Below, one piece after another: positions 1-11,900 of a DNA stretch of 64,000 bases (position 1 is the stretch's first letter; every line of letters begins with the position of its first letter). The notes beneath the pieces are model-generated. The model was not told where the DNA came from. It did no database searches and saw only the letters and a list, made by a program, of their open reading frames with translations. This DNA is from Aptenodytes patagonicus (lineage: Eukaryota > Chordata > Aves > Sphenisciformes > Spheniscidae), in contig NC_134974.1 of assembly GCF_965638725.1 (NCBI RefSeq), positions 248,001 to 312,000 of the forward strand. Direction: 5' to 3'. The translations under genes and the position numbers were made by a program.

Positions 1-893
1 TCTTTAAATCGGTGATTTTTTTGGCTGTTCTTTACACCACATTGTTTAAGTGAAAAGCAGGTCGTATTGCACTGCTCTAAAATCACTTACGTTCGCTGTG
101 ATTATACACACGTGATACTTCTCTTAAAACTTTAATATCTGTATGAATGAGGAGAGTGTAATTAAGTGAAGGACCAAAGACAGGTATTTTTGACCCATCA
201 GTCAGCTGAGGCACAGAATCTCACGGGATTGTTTTGTAACACAGATATGTGGCTTTACATTGTGAACAGCTTATCTCTAGAGGCACTAAGGAGTATCAGT
301 GGGAGTTATGGTTCAGGTGTGTATTTACAGACATGAGTTATGTCTACCTTGTCTGCAAACAACAGGAGTGCTGTCAAATTTCATCCTTTTGTAGGGCTTT
401 CATACATCGAATATTTGCAACTTGGTAAAACATGTAATCATTTTAACTCTCCTGGTAGTTTAGTGCCTTTCAGGTCTGCAGGTACATCTGTTAGTCTGTT
501 TAACCTTAGTTTTTCTGCAGTATTGGTCCCAGAGATTGCTCTTCTGTTAGCTTTCTTTTGAACAAAATTTCTACTTTTCTTTACATATTTATCTCTTTAA
601 CGGTGAAATTGCCATCACTTAGACCCATTTGCTAACTTTACCTTTTTTGTGTGTTTCTTTCTTCTTTCTCTGTTCTCTTACATGGTTCTGATGGATCACA
701 TGTGCTGTTGCTGGTGCTGTTTCGTGTGGCCTTCGACCTTGGATGACCATTGGCCTTGTGACCTCAAAATGGTGTCCAACTAACAATTTACAATTAACAT
801 CTTTTTTTATTAACTTGTTTTGGGGCATTTTATCTCTTTTTATTTTTTTTCCTTCTTGGGGGCTGGGGGGATTGTTTTGTTTTCCCCTCCTAG
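1..893 (+). other. KHDC4: Last intron of KHDC4 (3' part)
   Basis: This non-coding sequence ends in a long T-rich tract and a TAG acceptor at 891-893, directly before the terminal KHDC4 exon. The intron starts outside the window. Human KHDC4 introns host H/ACA RNAs, so I looked for paired hairpins with H and ACA boxes. Only very short hairpins appear (around 59-110), and none is convincing. Nothing else was recognised. Confidence 0.6.
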
Positions 894-1093
894 ATCATCA
901 GGCTAAGAAGATGAAAACTGCAGAAAAGGGCTTTGGATTAGTAGCATATGCTGGAGATTCATCCGATGAAGAGGAGGAACATGGTGGCCATAAAAACGCA
1001 AGTACTTTTTCACAGGGATGGAGTTTGGGATACCAGTACCCTTCCTCACAACAGCGAGCTAAACAACAGATGCCATTTTGGATGGCACCATAA
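894..1093 (+). CDS. KHDC4: KHDC4 terminal coding exon (partial gene)
   Basis: This is the C-terminal 65 residues of KHDC4 (KIAA0907/BLOM7), a KH-domain RNA-binding protein linked to pre-mRNA splicing in the nucleus. The exon follows a TAG acceptor and enters with a split codon (phase 1). It encodes the family's conserved tail: an [18 protein letters not shown] block, an acidic [10 protein letters not shown] run, and a Gln/Tyr-rich end closing in QQMPFWMAP before TAA at 1091-1093. The KH domains are encoded upstream of the window. Identity rests on recalled similarity to the human C-terminus and on RIT1 following in the same orientation, as in mammals. No defect was seen. Confidence 0.93.
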
Positions 1094-2310
1094 AAGCTGC
1101 AGAAGAGTTTTCGTTCATCTTTTTTTTTTTTTCTTCCCCTCTAGCAATAATGCATGTATATTACAAAATGAACTTTGCAAATAGGCATTGTTTTTACATT
1201 TGCAGAAGCTAAAGGTTCAGTATTCCCCCTTGAAAAGGGCTCCATTATTTTTAAAATCCTTCTTTCTGCAGTGAATTTGTCAATTAAAAAAACATTTGAA
1301 ATAGTATTCTGACAGGGCTAGTCCCTTATACAATGGGGGAAGTACTGTAAAGAGAAACTAGGGAAGCCTGTCGGTCCACGTTTCCAATTTTTCCAGGATA
1401 ACTTAAAAATGGAAAGAGTCAGTCACGCTGACTTCATTCTACACCTGGTGTTTGTATTTTATTGACTGTTCCTGCTGTCAGCCTGTGTTAGCAGTCCCGT
1501 TGAGCTAATGGTGACCCCGGCTTCAACATTCGGACTTTCAACAAAGGAAAGGAATATACAGTAGTTCTGAAAGACTTGAGGATCGCATTTCCTAGAACTC
1601 GTAATTTGTTTTTACTTTAAGCATCTCCTGTAACTCAGCACTGTTTTTTCTTGAAAATGTGGTTTTACTAACCCCACAACTTCTTGTTCTAGCCAAATGT
1701 CGGGGCGGGGGGGGGGGATGCTCAGTTTTTTTGGATGGGTTCATCTTGCCGCTAATCCCGAGGTGGACTTGGCGCTGTAGCACTGGTACTTAATCTTCTC
1801 CAGTCACCCCTGTGCATTTCGTTCCCATTCAGCAGTTCGGACGGAACTCCTTCTCGTGAGGCTCGCCCCCATCTCCTAACTCATTCACTTACTTGATTCT
1901 ACCCTTTCTGTTTCATGGTGGTTTAACAAAGAAAAGGCAGGCAGCAGCCGGGTCCGCGCCGCGCCGGGACCCCAGCGCAGGCCTTGCTCTTGCCTTGAAG
2001 CGCGGAAGTGGAACCTGGGAATGAGTTGTTGGATTGTTTACGGATGTGAACTGCAACACGGGCTTTCGTGGCGGGGTGGGCTGTTGCAGAAGGAACTCTT
2101 TTTGTATGGAGGTCAGCGGCGTGTGGGACTGCGAGGAAGTGCTGGTCAGCTTTCCAAATGGGAGGAATAGTTTGAAAAATGGGGACGTGTGTCGCTGCTG
2201 CACACTGAAAGACCTTGCTGGCTCACTTGTACAAACATTGTCTTTGCTATGTGTTGTAAATAATCAGAACCGTACTTTCATTATAAATAAATGTACAAAT
2301 ATTCTGCTTC
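1094..2310 (+). other. KHDC4: KHDC4 3' UTR
   Basis: Non-coding sequence after the KHDC4 stop. The only canonical AATAAA I find is at 2286-2291, which would place cleavage near 2305-2315. An ATTAAA variant lies near 1283. The last 400 bases become GC-richer as the RIT1 CpG island approaches. The UTR length is inferred from the signal, not shown by transcript data. Confidence 0.55.
2286..2291 (+). terminator. KHDC4: KHDC4 poly(A) signal AATAAA
   Basis: Canonical hexamer in an A/T-rich stretch about 1.2 kb after the KHDC4 stop and about 310 bases before the end of the non-coding RIT1 exon 1. A GT-rich stretch follows at 2310-2330, fitting a downstream element. Confidence 0.55.
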
Positions 2311-2334
2311 TCGGTGCTTTTTTGGGTGAGGTTT

Positions 2335-3000
2335 GACCGCGGTGCAGCCGGGCCCTGCCGGGCACTTCTCCGCGAGCCCCAGGCGCGGGGCGCCGCGCGC
2401 CCAGCGGCTCGCGTTGGCGGGGTGGGAGCCCGCGACCCCGCCGCTGGCACCGCGCCTGCGCCGGGCCGCAGAGCCCCGCCCCTCCGCGCGGCGGGGGCGG
2501 GGCGCCGGGCGGTCGCTGGCGGGGGAGGAACAGCCGCCATTTTGGTGTCGCTGCCTCGGCTCGGAGCGGGGCCGGAGCGGCGGCGCGGAGGAACCTGACG
2601 GTGAGGATGAAGGGGGGTGGCGGCGGGGCAGGGCCGGGCGAGGGGCTGCCGGTGCTCACGCTCTTTTCTCCTCTTCAGCGGCGGCAGCGGCGGCTTCTTC
2701 GGCGCCGAGGAGATGGATTCTGGAGCCCGCCCGGGCGGCGGCGCTCCGGGGCAGTCCCGCGAGTACAAGCTAGTGATGCTGGGCGCCGGTGGCGTCGGCA
2801 AGAGCGGTGCGTACGGCTCGTCCGGACAGGACCGCGGGGCCGATCTGCCGTCGGAGGCGGAGCCGCGAGGGGCGGCCTTAAAGACCCTCTCTCCTGCCGC
2901 GGGCGGGGCCGCCGCTTTCCCCTCAGCTGCGCGGAGCGGCCCGGGGGACTCCGCAGGCAGCGCTGGTGGCAGGAGCGCCGGAGGGCTCTGCTCGGCAGCT
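2335..3000 (+). promoter_or_regulatory. RIT1: RIT1 CpG-island promoter
   Basis: GC- and CpG-dense block spanning the RIT1 non-coding first exon and first coding exon. It contains an NRF-1-like GCGCCTGCGC at 2452-2461 and a YY1 consensus (GCCGCCATTTTGG, minus-strand AAAATGGCGGC) at 2533-2545. No TATA box was seen. Transcription probably starts shortly before or around the YY1 motif, since the first exon must end at the GT donor at 2601. Confidence 0.7.
2533..2545 (-). promoter_or_regulatory. YY1 motif in the RIT1 promoter
   Basis: GCCGCCATTTTGG, reverse complement CCAAAATGGCGGC, matches the YY1 consensus AANATGGCGGC exactly. It lies about 55 bases before the RIT1 exon 1 donor, a usual place for YY1 near the start site of TATA-less promoters. 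Binding is inferred from the motif only. Confidence 0.5.
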
Positions 3001-6000
3001 GCGAGAAGACGTGTTTCTTGAACAAAACAGCCCAGTTTTGGGCGCTATTCCGCCCCCCCCCCCCCCCCCCCCGGTGTCTCGGGAGCGCGGTGTGTCATCG
3101 TCTTCCGCGTTTTGACTGTGTCCAGCTTTGTTTCTGAAACTCGTAGCGGAGTGCTTTGTGGAGGACAAGGGCGTAGTTCTCAGTGTTTCTGAGTTATTTA
3201 ACCTGTTTCGTTTACCATGTTTCTTTCGAGTCTTGCACCGAGTACGGTTTTACGTTTTAGCTGTTAGTGAAATAATGTGCTCAAGCGTGTTGTGAACTGA
3301 ATGCTGAAGCGGCAGATGTTTACCGAGCCTTGTGCAATCGTGTCTCTGATTTTTGTTTCCAGCCATGACCATGCAGTTCATCAGTCACCGGTTTCCAGAG
3401 GATCACGATCCCACAATTGGTAAAAAAAATCTCTTCTCTTTGCTGTTCGCTCCTTCTCTTAGCAGGTTAAGCTGTTGTGGGGTCCATTGCTTTAAAGTAC
3501 TCAGTTTAAAGAAAGCTATGAGTTTGGCTGTAAATTGAGGGATCAAGTCCCTTAGATTACTCACTTAAAGGTATTAAGAATTCCGAGACTGCTGTGAGGA
3601 CTGGGATACGTATCCTGAGTTTTAGGTCTTTAATGGGTTTTCTATCACGTATTTCAGGCCATGCACTATATATTTGTTTGTATGTTGGTAGACAAGGATG
3701 AAAAACTGTTGATAAGTGATTGTTAGTTGTCTATTCAAAAAAATCTACTCTCCATGCTGTAAATCAGCTCTCTGCTATTAATTTTTCAGGCCAAATTGTG
3801 CTCTGTCTTTTAGAAACTAGGAGATATGAAAGTGCTTAACAACTTACTATACTGTTGCATAACTTTTGCAGCACCTCTAAGAGAAACCTTAACCAACAGT
3901 TACACTGTCAAAGGAAAAGTGGGAAAAACAGCCAGCTGCTTGTTGAAAGCGACTGTTGCAGTGTGGGAGTGCTAACTTAGAGGGACAGAATATTTATTTT
4001 CTTACTTTTAAGAAAATGGCAGTTGGTGGTGGCCAATTCTTCTCTTGAATCACGGGTATTTTCTGGCTTTGAGAAAAATGTAATGCTCTTTAATCTGTGC
4101 TTTCCACCAAGGTGTCCAAAATTGAATTTATAGGATGTGGGCATGTCTGTTAGAAATAGCATGTACAATAGCATGATTTTAGCAAACGGTTGGGAGGATA
4201 TTAAATCACAGCAGAACAATTAAAAATTTAATTTGTTGTTAAGCAAAGATCAGACTAATTTAGTATAGTAATATTACCAGATTAGGTTCTTCTAGTGTAA
4301 CGTTCTCTTTGTGAATTGATGACGAATGAGTATTGCAATTATATTCCAATCTTGTGCTTTCCGATGTGCCGTGAATTCACAGAGGATGCTTATAAAATAC
4401 GAATACGCATTGATGATGAACCTGCCAATCTGGATATCTTGGACACAGCAGGACAGGTAAGTGAGTAATAATAAGTGAATTGGGAGGATGTTAAGAAGTC
4501 TGTAATGGTCAGGTGTAGAGACAGAAATCCTGTAAAAGTATGCCTGTCTTTTCTTCCAAATGTTTTTTTGAGCTCTCTCAACTTCTAAGCATCACGTTGC
4601 TTATAGCATCTGTATCATACTATCTATATTTAGGCAGCTCAGATGGAACTCTGGTTTCATGCACTGCTTTCTCTGTTCATGATCAACAAGCAATATGTAT
4701 TCGCTGATAAATGACATGTTGGTATGATTTCTATAGCGAGGGAAGCTTGGTGTTAATCCCAGACATAATAATAGCTTGTCCTGTATCTAACAGGATGAGA
4801 AGATAGATGACCAGCTTGTTTACAGAGTTCCTATGCAGCTGTTTTTGGAATGCATATTGTGTTTCCCATTCTGAGGAAATTAGAAAGTCATTGTATCTGT
4901 GCAATTGAAATGTAATTGTCTGTTTCTAGGCAGAGTTTACAGCCATGAGAGACCAGTACATGAGGGCTGGCGAGGGATTTATCATCTGTTATTCAATCAC
5001 AGACCGGCGCAGTTTCCATGAAGTGCGTGAGTTCAAACAGCTAATCTATCGTGTTCGACGCACTGATGACACTCCCGTGGTCCTAGTGGGAAATAAATCT
5101 GATCTGACACAGCTACGGCAGGTAAATGGCACAAGAGAGGCCCACAACTACAAGCTATTTCTGTTGTAAAATGCAGTAATACAAGAGGTTATACTCCCTT
5201 TCTTAATTTTTTTGCATGTTTACTATATAGTAAGTTGTAACATTAGAGAAGTACTTGTTTAACCCAGAATGTGTTGAATAACCAAATGCGTATAGCAGTC
5301 ACAAAAGTAAAGTCTTCAAGTTGATGCTTTGGGTTTCAGCTGCTCTTGGGCTTTTCCTTTTTTTTTTTTTTAATTCTTGAAAGGAGATACTGTTAATAGA
5401 GATTTAGCATTCCATAAACCACTTGCAGATACTAGTACAAATTGCAGATGCAAGTGTGCTAAGAATGGACGCATAATAATGGAGAACTTGGGTAAGAATG
5501 GGCAGAAAGCAAAATTACTTTCAGCTTAAGAAAACAGTAACTACCGTCTGTGGGAAAACAGTTTGAAGCAGAGCTTCACTCAAAGGAAACGTACTTTGGA
5601 AAACAAGTTCCAGAGGTGCTGTTTGTATACCTGGAATTAGATGAATTTTCAATGTGCGTTGTAGCAGGAAAATTATGGTAGCTATTGTAGAACATCCGTG
5701 CCGAGAGATGTAAAGTATAGGATGAGGAGTGGGTGTTGCTTTTCTGTGGCCTGGGGTTGTTTGTTTGTTTGTTTGTTTTTTCCCCAAAAGGTTTGGCTTG
5801 GCTCTGGGAAGTAGTTTGACAAATATAATAGATTTTGACCAGGAGAAGGAAATAGTCTTAGCTTACCAAACTGACAAATGCTTGTGTTAGGGCTGAGGAC
5901 TGCTCACGTTAGGCAACTTCTAGATTAAGCTCCAAGAAAAGAATATTCTTTCAAGGACTTTGTTTCATGAATGTCCAGAGGGTCTCTTGCAGATGATTGC

Positions 6001-6418
6001 ATTGCTAGAGAAGCGATGAGTGAAAGAGAAACAGGTTTGTAGAGAAAGATTTAGAGATCAGTGGAAATTAGCTGTTCTGGAACTGGGAGGGTGCATGCAC
6101 AGTTATAGAGCAAGCAGAACAAGAAATGGTAAAGAAATAAACTTTCTGGTTTTGGCTTTCTTGGCAAGTGTGAACTCTTTTTTTCAGGTCTCCAAAGAAG
6201 AAGGCTCTGCTTTAGCACGAGAATTCAACTGCCCTTTTTTTGAAACTTCAGCTGCATACCGTTATTATATTGATGATGTATTTCATGCTCTTGTGCGAGA
6301 AATCCGCAGGAAAGAAAAAGAAGCAGTAATGGCAATGGAAAAAAAATCAAAACCTAAAAGCAGCGTGTGGAAAAGACTGAAGTCACCATTTAGAAGGAAG
6401 AAGGATTCAGTCACTTGA
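2713..6418 (+). CDS. RIT1: RIT1, Ras-like small GTPase (5 coding exons)
   Basis: Membrane-associated Ras-family GTPase that signals from growth-factor receptors to MAPK pathways. Coding exons are 2713-2806 (exon from 2679), 3363-3419, 4383-4456, 4930-5121 and 6188-6418; all splice sites are GT-AG and the phases close. The protein has 215 aa (human 219 as I recall). The G1 P-loop GAGGVGKS is at residues 24-31, with an intron splitting the codon after Ser31. The RIT-type effector region [15 protein letters not shown] follows, then switch II DTAGQ at 71-75, G4 NKSD at 130-133 and G5 ETSAA at 158-162. The C-terminus is basic ([12 protein letters not shown]) and lacks a CAAX box, as in RIT proteins, which bind membrane through this tail. 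The start is the first ATG after the exon 2 acceptor and gives the family N-terminus MDSG. A non-coding exon 1 ends at 2600. No broken residues were seen. Confidence 0.97.
3053..3072 (+). repeat. Poly-C tract of 20 in RIT1 intron
   Basis: Twenty consecutive C within the RIT1 intron that follows the first coding exon, at the edge of the CpG island. Such a run is prone to length error in sequencing and could form an i-motif/G-quadruplex pair. Confidence 0.85.
5122..6187 (+). other. RIT1: RIT1 last intron, with (GTTT)n
   Basis: Intron between the G4-motif exon and the terminal exon. It contains a (GTTT)5 microsatellite at about 5758-5777 and a T run near 5360-5372. No other structure was recognised. 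Confidence 0.7.
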
Positions 6419-8955
6419 ACAGGGAGAACGCCTCTGCAAAATAAAACAAAACCTGTGAATAGCCATTTGTAACCAAAGCGGTTTAGTGACAACATTTTGA
6501 CAGCATGTTTTAAACCTGATGGGACTTTTATGAGGGAATGCGTAACTTTTACCAATTATTTTTGTTTAGAATGATATTCCCTTAATATTGGGTATTTAAC
6601 TTAAGACACAGTAACAGTTGTACTTTTGTTTGTTGTCATTTTTTTACTGGATCCAGCAAATGTTGCTTGTATGTCGTTGGTTACAAATGCTGATAGGTTT
6701 ATGTCCCTGCACTTTTGAATGTTTGTCTTCGGTCACTGCGTACTGGAAGCTGAATTGTGTAAAATATTGCTGAAGTTCTACCCAACCTAACTTAATTCAT
6801 TTTTTTCCTAGTTTGCACAAGAAAATTTTGCTGCTCTCCGGAACAGTAACCCACATCACGAGAGGCAGCTTGTCGAGGTCGTGCTGAAAAATAGTTTACA
6901 AAGTGTATGTCATGACTAGCAGCCTTGGCTGTGTATAGATGTCATTGAACAGAGCTGTGCTAGAGTTCTTGTGTTCTCATTGAACAGATTTTTTCCAGCA
7001 AAAGTAATGTGGAATACTTGTACAAGTTTATCTAAATTATCAGTTAATCAGCGGTGTTGTAGGTGGGATTCTAAACAAGTCAGAAAAAGCAAATTATGGT
7101 TCCTATGGCAGCTATAACTTGGCAACAGTGCATGAATATGTAGCATTTTCCTACTGTATATAGCATTTGCTGTGTTGCCATAGCATGTGTAATGTAATGA
7201 TGCTGTAGAGACCACAGCTTTGAATTTTCTGACTTGCGTGTTAAAAATCACAGCTGTAATGGTGCGCTGGCTTATTTATTTATGTCAGTTTTATGTTCTT
7301 GTCTTAAAGGAGCCAGTATCTTTGTTAAGTAGAAGTCTCTAACATAGTCATTTCAAGTTATTCTATGGTAACTACTTTGTAGAGAAAATGACTGATACTG
7401 AGGTATCTGGGCCCAGAATTAATATCCCTAATACTGGTAAGAGTCTTCCAATGCAGTCTTAAAAGTAGAATTGCCGGTGCAGTGGAAGGAAGCAATTAGC
7501 TGGACACAGTGACAGTCCTGACAGATACTCACATCCCTGACCTTGCATATGCGGGCGGTCCAGGCAGTGCAGGTTCAGGTTTTCTTGCACTCGTAAAGAA
7601 TGATGTGGTTAAGAAAGTGCTTCTGAGGCAGACTCTCCATACGTAGAGATATTCTCTGCTTTCGAGCTGATTTACCTATACATCGGTTATAGAATTGAAA
7701 TCCAGCAGAGAGATGGATGTCTGGTGTTCCTCTTGATTTTGTTTTTTAATAATAGAACAAATCATAGTTAGGTAACTCAGACATGGTTAAAACAAGTTTC
7801 TCAGAGAACTAAGTGCCTAGAATCTTTCAGTTTAAGAGTGAAAGAGCTTAGTAGACTAAGTGTAGTATAGCTTCTGTTATTCTATCATCTGTGTCGGTAA
7901 CTATGTTAATCTTACTGAACAAAAACAGATCTGTAATGTCAGTCTTAGTGTGCTGCATGTGATAGTGCAGTCAAAACTGAAAATTTTTATGTAAAAGGAT
8001 TAGTACAAGAAGCAAGGATAGCAAATATATAAACTTAAGCTTTTTTTCTTGCTAACTCCTCATTGCTTAAGATACGACTGGAAATTCTGTGCCTTTTGGT
8101 TTTAAGAGTATTATTTTTGTGTAAGATTTAAAAAAACTTATAACGAGAAATCTGGAGCGGGGGGTACATTTATTTTGTTTGTGGCTGAGCTAAACATTTA
8201 AATTGGTTTCTGTTTCTCACTCCTTCTAGTGCTCCAGCGTTACGCTATGCTGGTAATAATCCCACGTACATTGTTTGAAAAAGAGGCTGAGAATAATCCA
8301 GTCTGTTTAGAATTTAAGACCTCTTTTATGTTAACTGTGTGAGCAGTTGTGTGCCTCTTTTCAGTAGTTACTGATTTAGGACTGAAAGCCCTACTAATCA
8401 TTCATTGTTGGATTAAATGCTGTCTAAAACTCAGATAAAAATCCTAGGAAAACCGTCTAGCAGAAAACTTGAGGAGAAGGAGGGGGCAACAGCTAAGAAG
8501 TTGCTCTAAAAGCAGTCGCTGATTCTGTCATCATAAAAATTATGTCAGACCAGCCTTCTGGAAATGCTGAACAGGGGCCTAATTGTGATGACAAGTTTTC
8601 CCCGTGTTTTTCCTTGATGCAGTAAGTTAACATAAAATACTGGTCGGCTTCCTACGTTCAGAGTTTTCGGATAATATGTGAAAGTAACCTGTCAGCAGTA
8701 CTGAAAGCTGTGTGGGACTATTTTCACCTTTAAGTAACAGATGTCTGTGCCTTACGTGATTCCTTCAATGCAATTTAAGTGTTTACTAATGCCTTTTGTG
8801 AGCCTGTTGCTTATAAAATTATTACATCAGAACAGCAGCAAGCACTTTTTTTACACAGTGTTATTCAAAAAGAGTTTTATTTTTGTCATGTATAAATTTG
8901 TACACAGAATTATTGTTTTATTTGACACAATATATAATTTTTAATACAAACATTT
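6419..8955 (+). other. RIT1: RIT1 3' UTR, short and probable long form
   Basis: A canonical AATAAA lies only 22 bases after the stop, at 6440-6445, and could give a very short 3' UTR. A longer UTR may run to the A/T-rich end near 8940. There a variant signal AATACA (about 8943-8948) is followed by a GT-rich stretch (8960-8985). ATTAAA occurs near 8410. Which end is used cannot be told from sequence. The stretch holds no coding region that I can support. Confidence 0.4.
6440..6445 (+). terminator. RIT1: RIT1 proximal poly(A) signal AATAAA
   Basis: Canonical hexamer 22 bases after the RIT1 stop codon. Its closeness to the stop makes it either a short-UTR site or an unused match. Confidence 0.4.
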
Positions 8956-11900
8956 GCATTTGATGTTTTAATCTGTGGTGTCTAGCACGATGGGTAGAAG
9001 GCCGTTCAGCCTGAGGGTGCTGAAGAAAGAAAGCTCGTGGTGTGTTTGTGAATTATTTTGGAAAATGCTTATCTTGCTTGAGAAAAAAGGAGTTGGTATG
9101 TTACGTGTAAGTGGGGGCAAAACTTAACTCTGTGATGCAAGTCTGGTGCTAAATCATTTAAATATGATCTGGACATTTTGCGACTGTATTACGTTACCTT
9201 TGTATGCTCTGCGTAAGGCGTGTTGACTTTCCGAGTTGTAGTTACGAGTGGGGCAATAGCAGCTGCATGAGGTGAGCGTCTAAATCTTTGCCCAGATACT
9301 GGAGTACTGGGGCACTGGCCGGAGTAATCCCTCTGCGTTTGCCACTGCCTGAGGTTCTCTGTGCATGGGTGGTTTGCATTTTATTATTTCCTACTAGTAG
9401 AAAGCGGCTGGGTTTAGCCTCCTCTGGGGCTTTGGTACAGTTGTTTTTTCTTTCCTTAAGGTGTTTATACTGTAGCCAGATTTGCCATACATCTCTCGCT
9501 TTATGACTAACGAAAGGCTACTGTCGTCACTTGTGTTGGGTTAGAGAGGATCTCGTCTAGCGGTAGAGGCGCAGAATGTTTCAGCTTCTCCTGCACACAG
9601 CATGAATGTCTCCTCGTGCGTTCACTAGGCGTTTGGAGGCAACTTCCCCAACTACCATCTCTTGTAACCATGTCTTGTAAGATTCGTCTCATTGTTTGCG
9701 GCAGTAACTCGGGTGTGCGTGTTTCTAGTCTGGAGGGACATGCTTAAATTTTAGTGGTTGTGTCAATAAGGTCCCCGATCGGGTTTACAACTATATCTGC
9801 TTTGCTGTCCAAACAGATGAGTCGGCAGATAAATCTTCCCCTGGTTGATAGCCTGATACATAGCTTGATAGCCTTCTGCTTTTGTGAGAAAGCCTCTTGG
9901 ACTATAATTTTGGACTAAATGCAAGATTCCTAGAAGGTTAACTCTCTTACATGTTTTTGTTCGACACGACGTCCAGTTGACAGCTGTAAATCACATAAGT
10001 AGCATGCAGATGTCGTGGTTCTTCCATTATTATCCTTCACTTAACAGAAAGGATATCTTTGTCCGTCACCACTTAGCTAATGATTAGGAGTGAGTTTAAA
10101 GCACACTTCAGAAACTTCTTCCTATCCAAGAAAATTTGAAAGACTAGAAATTAATGAAAACTTGCTAGACCTGCAAGATGTTTTTAGCGACATAAATGAC
10201 TTCAGGATATTTTCTAAATAGCAGTAAGTAATATAATAGTGATAGCTTTGGTAGTGTTACTTTCTTCTTGTGTGCGTTTTCATCCTGTGTGCAGTTTCAT
10301 CCAGTCATTTATTTAATAGTATAGCTCCTTTCTAAGCCTACTAGGAAATACTTCATGTCTGTCTAGCTTTTAATACCTCGAAAGCCGTGACACATCACGG
10401 CTTGCTCCATTTTGCAGGCTACTTAAGAATATATTGAGCAACGTTGACTCTATCGTGTTCTCTTAGAGCTTCCCAGTAACTCGTCTGCTGTGCACAGTGT
10501 CACCTTGCTCATGCTCCTTTTGGTTTTTATCCTCTTGCAGAGTTGGCGACATTCCTTCTTACTCCGAGACAACTTTGCTTGAGAGTCACAGGTAAGATAC
10601 AAAATACCCAAATACAGTTCACCAGCTATTTCACCACCTACCTACTAAATCCTTCGATATATCCTGAGTAAAGGTCTGAAACACAACTACCTTTTTCTAA
10701 TGCTATTGTCATTGTCTAACGTCATTGATTGTGCTGTTGCTTCTGTTATTTACTGCGGATTGGGCCGGTTTATCCAAAGTCAGCGTGTTAAAGGGTATTC
10801 AGTGATAGGCAGGTAGCAGTTTTTCAGTAATTTTGCTACGTCTCTGTTGTGTTCTCCATAAGTACAGGAAACATAATTCAGACCAAAAGAAAAGGCTATT
10901 CTTGTATCTTTTTTGGCTACGTGGCTTTCAAATGTAGACCGAAACAAATTACTTTGCAGACATTCATACTAAAAATTCCTAAGTACGTAGGAACTCTGGT
11001 AAGATCCAGAGATGAATTAGGGGAAGAACTCTAATTACCTTGTTAGAAGCGGATAACTAAGAGCTTCGTTTTTAGGCTTCTCCCTAGAAATTTAGAAGCT
11101 GTTTCAGCTGTTCCAGTGGTGACCCTTTTCTTAAAGGGCACGAACAAATCTGTGGAATGAAAACAATCCTACCACTGCATTCTTACAATTCTTTCTCCAG
11201 TGTGATTGTCAAGCGCCATTTATCTGTCATCTAAATAGTTACAGCAGTGTTTTCCTTACATAAAAGCTTACCGTAATGGAGACTCTAAATAAAAACTACC
11301 TTACGGATCAAAGAAGTCGGTGCCATTGCATACTGGTTGCTTGGGTCCCTGAGAGTTCACGTAGGTGTCAAATGTATGGGAAGAGAGAGCTTTTCAGTAT
11401 TTTATCTCCCCGAGGCCAGACTCAAGGGTGTTGAAGGTTGTAATTACCAAGATCTGCTCACAAACAGTGTATCCATCACCAGGAACGAAGAAATCTCGGC
11501 TAAGAAGGATCTAACACTGTCGTAGTCAGCGTGTGTGTATAGTTGAGCAAATTTTGCTGTTTACTGTCTGCTTCGAGTGTACTAAGAAAATCTTTCATGT
11601 ATTCCGTGGTGCTGATACAGATTTACTTTGCGCGATTTCATTACCGGAATGCAAAACTATAATGCCCCCTTGCTGTTAATAAAGGTCAGTCTTTTGCTGA
11701 CATAACAAGACATTGTTTACAAAAGTGCAAAACTGGTAAAATTTAAGATACCTGGAGGTTAATTACATGTAACTGAGAACTTAAAAAAATAACCTGCCAA
11801 AATTCCTGCTGAATTAAAGCAGCAACGCTTGTGTCACAAGACTGGAGGAGTGAAACAAGCTACTACATAGAAACCCGATGATCAAGTCAAGAATCTGGGT

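Noticed and set aside
59-113. Possible H/ACA RNA in the KHDC4 intron (AATCAC/GTGATT stem followed by ATACAC)
   Set aside because: The hairpins are far shorter than an H/ACA domain, no guide pocket is visible, and the 5' part would lie outside the window.
2247-3168. Long overlapping open frames on both strands near the RIT1 start
   Set aside because: They come from GC-rich, stop-poor composition. Only the RIT1 exon frame shows family residues and splice sites.
9774-9783. 10-bp palindrome CCCGATCGGG
   Set aside because: Too short to be meaningful alone, and nothing nearby supports a function.
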